From: an uncultured Collinsella sp.
Lineage (GTDB): Bacteria > Actinomycetota > Coriobacteriia > Coriobacteriales > Coriobacteriaceae
NCBI GenBank assembly: GCA_900541185.1
Contig: UQIQ01000064.1
Span: 1 to 9,698 of the forward strand
Reading direction: 5' to 3'
DNA: 9,698 bases
The translations under genes were made by a program, and so were the position numbers. How positions within the stretch are numbered: the stretch's first letter is position 1; the number at the start of each line of letters is the position of its first letter. This document shows, in pieces, positions 5,420 through 9,698 of this stretch. The notes under the pieces were generated by a model that saw nothing but the letters and a program-made list of their open reading frames with translations, searched no databases and was not told where the DNA came from.

Positions 5420-6844
5420 GTGGTCTTCGCCCCCCAGGGAAAACATACGCTGTCGCACCGCGTTTTTGTGACGATCTTTGTCTGCGCCATGGCGGTTATC
5501 GTGGCGTTTACGGTGCTGGGTGCGTTCTTTGTGCAAAACACCTTGGCGGATGCCACGAGTGCCAATCTGGCGCAGGAAACCGAGCTCATTGCTGCCGCCC
5601 TCGACGAGCAGCAGGAGCCCATCCCGTTCTTGCGTAGCCTCGATCGCGAGGACTTGCGCATCACGCTGATTAACAAGGATGGATCGGTTGCCTACGACAA
5701 CGAGGCGCCGCCTTCCACACTGCCCAACCATGGCGATCGCCCCGAGGTCATCGAGGCCTTTGAGAATGGTTCGGGTTCCGCGGAGCGCGCAAGCTCTACG
5801 CTCGACGAGATTATGCTGTATCGCGCCGTCGCCCTTGATAACGGCCAGGTTGTCCGCTTGGCGCAGGCCCAGCCTGGCGTTGCGGCGATTTTGCTGTCGA
5901 TGGTGGCGCCGATGCTGCTTATCGCAGCAGCGGGTGCGGTACTCTCGTTTTTTATGGCGCGCCGCGAGTCCCGTGCCATCATCGCGCCGTTGCAAGAGGT
6001 GGATTTGGACCACCCACGCCGTAGCTATGAGCACGCCTATGCCGAGATGGTCCCCATGCTTGAGCGTATCGAGTCGCAGCGCCAGGAGCTCAAGCGCCAA
6101 ATGGCGGTGCTAGCGGACAACGACCGTATGCGCCGCGAGTTCACGGCGAATATCACTCATGAGCTCAAGACGCCGCTTACGGCGATTTCGGGCTATGCCG
6201 AGCTCATCGCAAACGGCATGGTCGAGGGCGAGGACGACCTGCGCAACTTTGGCGGTCGCATCTATCGTGAGGCGGGCCGCTTGGCAGCGCTTGTCAACGA
6301 CATCCTTACGCTGTCTAACTTGGACGAGGCCGAGCGTGCAACTGAGGGCGAGGCGGTGCCCATTGGGTCCACGGAGCCTATTGAGCTCTCGCGTGCCATC
6401 TACGCGGTTGAGCAGCGTCTTGAACAGGTCGCCCGTCAGGCGAATGTGACGATAAGTCATGAGACCAAGCCCGTGGTCATCGAAGGCGTGTCGCGCTTGG
6501 TCGACGAGCTCATCTATAATCTGGCAAGCAACGCCATCCGCTACAATCGACCCGGCGGTACGGTTACGCTGCAGTGCGGCACCAACGACGAAGGCCATCC
6601 GTTCCTCGCGGTCGCCGACACGGGAATCGGTATCGCGCCTGAAGAACAGGGCAAGGTATTTGAGCGGTTCTATCGCGTGGACAAGAGTAGGTCCAAGGCA
6701 CGCGGCGGAACCGGTCTGGGGCTTGCCATTGTCAAGCATGCGGCCCTGTATCATCACGCCACGCTCGATCTGTCGAGCGAGTTGGGCGTGGGAACCACCA
6801 TTACGGTGACGTTTCCCATACAGCAGGACGAGCCATTCGCATAG
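5420..6844 (+). CDS. phoR: PhoR-like sensor histidine kinase
   Basis: This membrane kinase is paired with PhoB and probably controls phosphate-starvation genes. It has 474 residues starting at GTG 5420, with GGAGGAG (5407-5413) 6 nt upstream, overlapping the end of phoB. TM1 is about 15-38 and TM2 about 154-180; the roughly 115-residue external segment between them resembles the small PhoR-type sensor domain of Gram-positive bacteria. A degenerate HAMP-like linker (IIAPLQEVDLDHP onward) leads to the H-box ITHELKTPL with H247. The N-box includes N367 and N371, G1 is DTGIGI (D400, G402, G404), and G2 is GGTGLGLA (429-436). All catalytic boxes are intact. Phosphate control in this family normally runs through the Pst transporter and PhoU, and PhoU is not visible here. 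The gene is followed by a hairpin terminator. Confidence 0.87.
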   Translation: MVFAPQGKHTLSHRVFVTIFVCAMAVIVAFTVLGAFFVQNTLADATSANLAQETELIAAALDEQQEPIPFLRSLDREDLRITLINKDGSVAYDNEAPPSTLPNHGDRPEVIEAFENGSGSAERASSTLDEIMLYRAVALDNGQVVRLAQAQPGVAAILLSMVAPMLLIAAAGAVLSFFMARRESRAIIAPLQEVDLDHPRRSYEHAYAEMVPMLERIESQRQELKRQMAVLADNDRMRREFTANITHELKTPLTAISGYAELIANGMVEGEDDLRNFGGRIYREAGRLAALVNDILTLSNLDEAERATEGEAVPIGSTEPIELSRAIYAVEQRLEQVARQANVTISHETKPVVIEGVSRLVDELIYNLASNAIRYNRPGGTVTLQCGTNDEGHPFLAVADTGIGIAPEEQGKVFERFYRVDKSRSKARGGTGLGLAIVKHAALYHHATLDLSSELGVGTTITVTFPIQQDEPFA

Positions 6845-6869
6845 CGATACAACATAGATATTGATGCAG

Positions 6870-6898
6870 ACGCCGCATTTGACTTTCGGGTGCGGCGT
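6870..6898 (+). terminator. Hairpin terminator after phoR
   Basis: ACGCCGCA (6870-6877) pairs perfectly with TGCGGCGT (6891-6898) across a 13-nt loop. The sequence after it is U-rich but interrupted (TGTTGTGCAATTTT). It begins 25 nt after the phoR stop and separates the phosphate block from the polysaccharide block, so a terminator is the natural reading. The large loop and broken U tract make it moderate in strength. Confidence 0.65.
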
Positions 6899-6930
6899 TG
6901 TTGTGCAATTTTACGATTGCTTCCGACATT

Positions 6931-6961
6931 TTTACAGAAGAGCCTGTTTCTTATGTATAGA
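6931..6961 (+). promoter_or_regulatory. Candidate promoter of the cpsCDB cassette
   Basis: TATAGA (6956-6961), with TG immediately before it, could be a -10 box. TTTACA (6931-6936) is a 5/6 match to the -35 consensus, but the 19-bp spacing is long. Transcription from here would give a leader of about 70 nt before cpsC. It lies downstream of the phoR terminator and is the most promoter-like sequence in the 195-bp gap. Confidence 0.4.
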
Positions 6962-7039
6962 GTTTGGTCTCGGTAAGAAGATGCGATAACATACGGACAG
7001 TTTTGTCAATCCGAACTGGGGAAATGAAAGGCAAGCTGC

Positions 7040-7696
7040 ATGACCCTTCTCGAACTGTTCCAGCTGCTCAAAAAGCACCTCAAGCTGGTCATCACCCTTC
7101 CGGTGGTCTGCGCGATCGCCATGGGCATCGTGTCCTTCGTTGCGATGGACAACACCTATACCGCGACGACGAGCATGTACATTCTCGCCAAGACCGACGA
7201 TAGCGGTCAGATGAGCTACAACGATCTCTCGGCGAGTCAGATGCTTTCCAACGATATTGCCACGCTGTTAGATAGCGATAGCGTTAAGAGCGGCGCCGCC
7301 AAGGAACTGGGCCTCACCGATCTGGATGACTACAAGGTGTCTGTTTCCTCCGAGACCACCACGCGTGTCATTACGCTTTCGGTTACCGGCACCGATGCCA
7401 AGGAGACGGCTGAGGTCGCAAAGGCCATAGCTAGCTCGGTGAGTACGGTCGCTCAGAACGTCGGCGCTGCCCAGAGCATCAACGTTATCGACGAGGCTAA
7501 GACCCCCGAAGCCCCCAGCGGCCCCAAGCGTATGCTGTACGTTGCTGTCGCGTTCCTCGCGGGCATCTTTATCGCAGCTGCCTATGTCGTTTTGGCAGAC
7601 ATGCTCAATACCCGCATCCGCGGTGCCGAAGAGGCAGAAGAGCTCCTGGGCATTCCCGTTGTTGGCCGAATTCCGGCTATGAAAGGTGGTAAATAG
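7040..7696 (+). CDS. cpsC: Wzz/CpsC-like polysaccharide chain-length regulator and tyrosine-kinase modulator
   Basis: This membrane protein is the activating partner of a bacterial tyrosine kinase in capsule or exopolysaccharide assembly. It has 218 residues; AAAGG (7027-7031) lies 8 nt before the ATG. The N-terminal LLELFQLLKKHLKLV and TM1 (about 16-36) match the Wzz domain opening. An external domain of about 115 residues follows, then a Pro-containing segment (TPEAPSGP, near 155-162) directly before TM2 (about 165-186), and a cytoplasmic tail of roughly 30 residues ending near GIPVVGRIP. That tail is where CpsC/CapA proteins contact and activate the kinase. The size is typical of Gram-positive split systems, where the membrane and kinase parts are separate genes. 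The kinase gene starts 2 nt after its stop, so expression is coupled. Confidence 0.88.
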   Translation: MTLLELFQLLKKHLKLVITLPVVCAIAMGIVSFVAMDNTYTATTSMYILAKTDDSGQMSYNDLSASQMLSNDIATLLDSDSVKSGAAKELGLTDLDDYKVSVSSETTTRVITLSVTGTDAKETAEVAKAIASSVSTVAQNVGAAQSINVIDEAKTPEAPSGPKRMLYVAVAFLAGIFIAAAYVVLADMLNTRIRGAEEAEELLGIPVVGRIPAMKGGK

Positions 7697-7698
7697 GC

Positions 7699-8436
7699 AT
7701 GGCTAAGGCAAAGAACACCGATAAGCTCGTTGTACAGAATGCCGCCAAGACCCTTCTGGCCAACATCCGCTTTGCGAGCGTGGACGACCCCATTCGCACC
7801 ATCACCGTTACGTCCTCGATTCCCAACGAGGGCAAGTCTACGGTTTCCATCAACCTTGCCCAGGCTATCGCCACCAGCGGCAAGAGCGTCCTGCTGGTCG
7901 AGGCTGATATGCGTCGCAGGTCCCTTGCCGATATGCTCGGCGTTCGTTCGCGCGGCGGACTCTATGCGGTTCTTTCCGAGCAGATCTCCATTGACCAGGC
8001 GATTGTCGAGACGGGTCAGAAGAACTTCTACTTCCTCGATGCCGAGCCGCATATTCCCAATCCTGCCGACATCATCGTCTCTCACCGCTTTGCCAAGCTG
8101 GTAAAGGCACTGTCTGCCAAGTTCCAGTACGTCATCTTTGATGCTCCCCCGGTCGGCACCTTCATCGATGCTGCCGAGATCGCAAGTCTGACCGACGGCA
8201 CGCTGTTCGTGGTGCGCGAGGACTTCACCAAGCGCGAGGAGGCGCTCAACGCCATCGGTCAGCTTAAGAAGTCCGAGAAGGTCAAGCTCATCGGTACCGT
8301 TATGAACTACTGCGAGACCGAGACCAGCGAGTACTACTACTCCTACTACACCAAGGACGGTAAGAAGGTGAAGAAGGGCTCCGACGATCAGGGGACTTCC
8401 AAAAAGGGCATCTTCACCAACCGAGCAAACGTTTAG
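7699..8436 (+). CDS. cpsD: CpsD/CapB-like bacterial tyrosine kinase
   Basis: This cytoplasmic BY-kinase would autophosphorylate on a C-terminal tyrosine cluster when bound by CpsC, controlling polysaccharide synthesis. It has 245 residues; AAAGGTGG (7682-7689) lies 9 nt before ATG. Walker A is SSIPNEGKST (39-48, K46), Walker B YVIFDAPP with D148, and the tyrosine cluster is EYYYSYY (Y212, 213, 214, 216, 217). Walker A' reads LLVEADMRR: E68 replaces the first Asp of the usual DxD while D70 is kept. The N-terminal motif normally ExxRxxR, used for ring assembly and seen as EAYRTLRTN in relatives, here aligns with N14, K17 and L20. These changes suggest a diverged kinase, though the P-loop and Tyr tail argue it is active. 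About 25 Lys/Ser-rich residues follow the Tyr cluster. Confidence 0.9.
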   Translation: MAKAKNTDKLVVQNAAKTLLANIRFASVDDPIRTITVTSSIPNEGKSTVSINLAQAIATSGKSVLLVEADMRRRSLADMLGVRSRGGLYAVLSEQISIDQAIVETGQKNFYFLDAEPHIPNPADIIVSHRFAKLVKALSAKFQYVIFDAPPVGTFIDAAEIASLTDGTLFVVREDFTKREEALNAIGQLKKSEKVKLIGTVMNYCETETSEYYYSYYTKDGKKVKKGSDDQGTSKKGIFTNRANV

Positions 8437-8453
8437 TTGATTAAGGCTGACCT

Positions 8454-9104
8454 ATGCGTGACATTCATTGCCATATCTTGCCGGGTGTAGACGACGGCGC
8501 CGCCGATCTCGATGAGAGCTTGGCGATGCTCGAGGCTGCCAAGCGGGCCGGTGTAACCAGAATCGTTTGCACTCCTCACTGCCGTGATCCCTATTTTGAT
8601 TACGACAAGATGTGGGATGCCTTTGAGCTGCTGCGTGATAACGCTGACGGTTTTCCGCTCCAGATGGGCTTCGAGGTCAACCATCGAAAGCTCGTTGAGC
8701 TTGGTATCGATGCCGCGGAGCACTTGCATTTTGATGGGACCAACGAGTTTCTGCTCGAACTTTCGACGCATGCCGATGCGTATGCGTTTAGAGAGTACGA
8801 GAATACGATTTACGATTTGCAGTGCCGTGGCTACCAGGTGATCATCGCTCATCCTGAGCGCTATCGTGCGGTTCAAAAGGATGTAAGCGTGGCGGAGCGT
8901 CTGGTCGATATGGGCTGCAAGCTGCAGGCTTCGGCGGACTTTATTGCCGGCGGTCGCTTTGGTCGTGAGAAAAAGCCGGCACAGCGCCTGTTCGATCAGA
9001 ACCTGTACAGCTTCATCGCGAGCGATGCCCATAACGTGGGTCATTACGACTGCCTGGCGAAGGCTCGCGCGAAGTTTAGTGTGCGCGGAGCTCATTTTCG
9101 CTAA
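8454..9104 (+). CDS. cpsB: CpsB/CapC/YwqE-like PHP-family phosphotyrosine phosphatase
   Basis: This metal-dependent phosphatase would dephosphorylate the CpsD tyrosine tail, completing the cycle that tunes polysaccharide assembly. It has 216 residues. The PHP-domain metal ligands are all visible: H5 and H7 (DIHCHILPGVDDG, with D13), H42 (CTPH), E74 (GFE), H133 (AHPERY), and D191 and H193 (SDAHN). Family members are usually about 240-255 residues; this protein stops about 20 residues after SDAHN and lacks the usual C-terminal helical segment (often containing NP), so it is short but catalytically complete. The ribosome site is weak (AAGG at 8443-8446, 7 nt upstream) and the gap after cpsD is 17 nt. 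The C-D-B order differs from the A-B-C-D order of streptococcal capsule loci. Confidence 0.9.
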   Translation: MRDIHCHILPGVDDGAADLDESLAMLEAAKRAGVTRIVCTPHCRDPYFDYDKMWDAFELLRDNADGFPLQMGFEVNHRKLVELGIDAAEHLHFDGTNEFLLELSTHADAYAFREYENTIYDLQCRGYQVIIAHPERYRAVQKDVSVAERLVDMGCKLQASADFIAGGRFGREKKPAQRLFDQNLYSFIASDAHNVGHYDCLAKARAKFSVRGAHFR

Positions 9105-9109
9105 TATCT

Positions 9110-9116
9110 GTCCCTA
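9110..9116 (-). repeat. GTCCCTA, left partner of an inverted 7-mer flanking the GNAT gene
   Basis: GTCCCTA at 9110-9116 is the exact reverse complement of TAGGGAC at 9642-9648, and the two bracket the acetyltransferase gene with its ribosome site. The right copy overlaps the TAG stop. A 7-bp match over this distance can arise by chance; no target-site duplication or longer terminal repeat is evident. Confidence 0.25.
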
Positions 9117-9143
9117 ACGTTCGCATTGAATAAAAGGGTAGCC

Positions 9144-9644
9144 ATGGATATCCAACTTAAGACGGGATGCTTTGATGACGCGGCGTTGGTGCGCCGCGTC
9201 GTTTTTATGGACGAGCAGGGCTACGAGAATGAGTTCGACGCTATCGACGAGGATCAGAACTGCATTCATGTGACGCTCTATGTAGACGGCGAGCTTGCCG
9301 GTTGCTCGCGCGTGTTTCCCGAAGAGCTTGAGCGCGTGGCTGACGCAGAGGCCCCGGTGTTGCCGGCATGCGACATGGACGAAGGCGTTGCGGCGGGGGA
9401 GACCTACATTATGGGGCGCGTCGCCGTGCTGCCGGCTATGCGTCGTCGCGGACTGGCGAGTGCGATCGTCGAGGCCAGTGCTTCGTGTGCACGCGATGCC
9501 GGCGCTAAGCTTATTAAGCTGCATGCGCAGGAATACGTGCTGCCGCTCTATGCAAAGGCGGGCTACACGCAAATCGCCCCGGTAGATTACGAAGACGAGG
9601 GCCAGCCCCATGTCTGGATGGCCAAGCGCGTAGATGGCAGATAG
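9144..9644 (+). CDS. GNAT-family N-acetyltransferase (ElaA/YjcF-like)
   Basis: This is a probable acetyl-CoA-dependent acyltransferase of unknown substrate. It has 166 residues from ATG 9144, chosen because AAAAGGG (9132-9138) is 5 nt upstream; an in-frame TTG at 9126 is less likely. The acetyl-CoA-binding motif A is clear: GRVAVLPAMRRRGLASAIV (91-109) with the R/Q-x-x-G-x-A loop at 100-105. The second half (KLHAQEYVLPLYAKAGYTQI and the ending PHVWMAKRV) matches the pattern in ElaA/YjcF-type GNATs. The N-terminal FMDEQGYENEFDAIDED, with a conserved E-F-D-x-x-D run, is also typical of that group. It lies 39 nt after cpsB, perhaps co-transcribed. A role in modifying a sugar precursor is conceivable but not shown, since this subfamily usually acts on small molecules or is uncharacterised. 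Confidence 0.85.
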   Translation: MDIQLKTGCFDDAALVRRVVFMDEQGYENEFDAIDEDQNCIHVTLYVDGELAGCSRVFPEELERVADAEAPVLPACDMDEGVAAGETYIMGRVAVLPAMRRRGLASAIVEASASCARDAGAKLIKLHAQEYVLPLYAKAGYTQIAPVDYEDEGQPHVWMAKRVDGR

Positions 9645-9648
9645 GGAC
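9642..9648 (+). repeat. TAGGGAC, right partner of the inverted 7-mer
   Basis: TAGGGAC at 9642-9648 overlaps the acetyltransferase stop codon and continues as GTTCCTTTT. It mirrors GTCCCTA at 9110-9116. The GGGACGTTCC portion looks like a self-complementary-leaning intergenic repeat core, but no terminator hairpin or further gene is seen in the remaining 50 bases of the window. Confidence 0.25.
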
Positions 9649-9698
9649 GTTCCTTTTAATATGAGCAGGACATTGTCAAGAGGCAAAATCGGGCCTGG

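Noticed and set aside
4568..6100. Long minus-strand open frame of about 510 codons opposite phoB and phoR
   Set aside because: It lies antisense to two genes with complete catalytic motifs and good ribosome sites. Its translation is rich in His, Arg and Gln with no recognisable domain, typical of an antisense frame in G+C-rich DNA.
6988..7014. Hairpin or operator around GGACAGTTTTGTC in the cps leader
   Set aside because: GACA/TGTC with a GTTT loop is only 4 bp, and extending it needs a four-base bulge. It is too weak to call a regulatory structure.

Overview
This is a high-G+C, densely coded window with three promoter/terminator-bounded transcription blocks. Protein-level resemblance (VanR/VanS-like pair, Firmicutes-style PhoR, PstB, split CpsC/CpsD/CpsB) together with the G+C-rich codon choice suggests a Coriobacteriia actinobacterium, probably Collinsella-like. 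That assignment is inference from general similarity, not from a database search.

Left edge (1-143): no gene. It holds a perfect 10-bp hairpin, an isolated tRNA T-arm-like sequence, and a strong intrinsic terminator serving the minus-strand gene to its right. Next comes a minus-strand D,D-carboxypeptidase (serine type, PBP5/S11 family; 144-1484). It is divergent from a VanR/VanS-like two-component pair (1684-3644). The 199-bp divergent region contains candidate promoters for both directions and a CTTAA repeat that could be an operator. No vanH/vanA/vanX-type genes are in the window, so the pair is best read as a cell-wall-sensing system that may control the adjacent carboxypeptidase; it is not evidence of glycopeptide resistance.

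Middle (3645-6898): pstB, the ATPase of the high-affinity phosphate importer, stands without pstS, pstC, pstA or phoU in view. It is followed by an OmpR-family response regulator and a PhoR-type histidine kinase (phoB-phoR, 3 nt apart). PhoB/PhoR would sense phosphate limitation and PstB would power uptake. A hairpin at 6870-6898 closes this block.

Right (6899-9698): after a 195-bp gap with a candidate promoter comes a tight capsule/exopolysaccharide phosphoregulatory cassette: cpsC (Wzz-like membrane modulator), cpsD (cytoplasmic bacterial tyrosine kinase with a Tyr-rich tail) and cpsB (PHP-family phosphotyrosine phosphatase). Together they would run the phosphorylation cycle that controls polysaccharide polymerisation and export. 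A GNAT acetyltransferase follows. No glycosyltransferase, flippase or polymerase gene is visible before the window ends.

The genes are mostly ordinary members of known families. The points worth a second look are the tRNA-like scar, the VanRS/carboxypeptidase divergon, the isolated pstB lying between two two-component systems, and the altered kinase motifs in CpsD. I did not find convincing evidence of a wholly new system, CRISPR array, transposase or rRNA.
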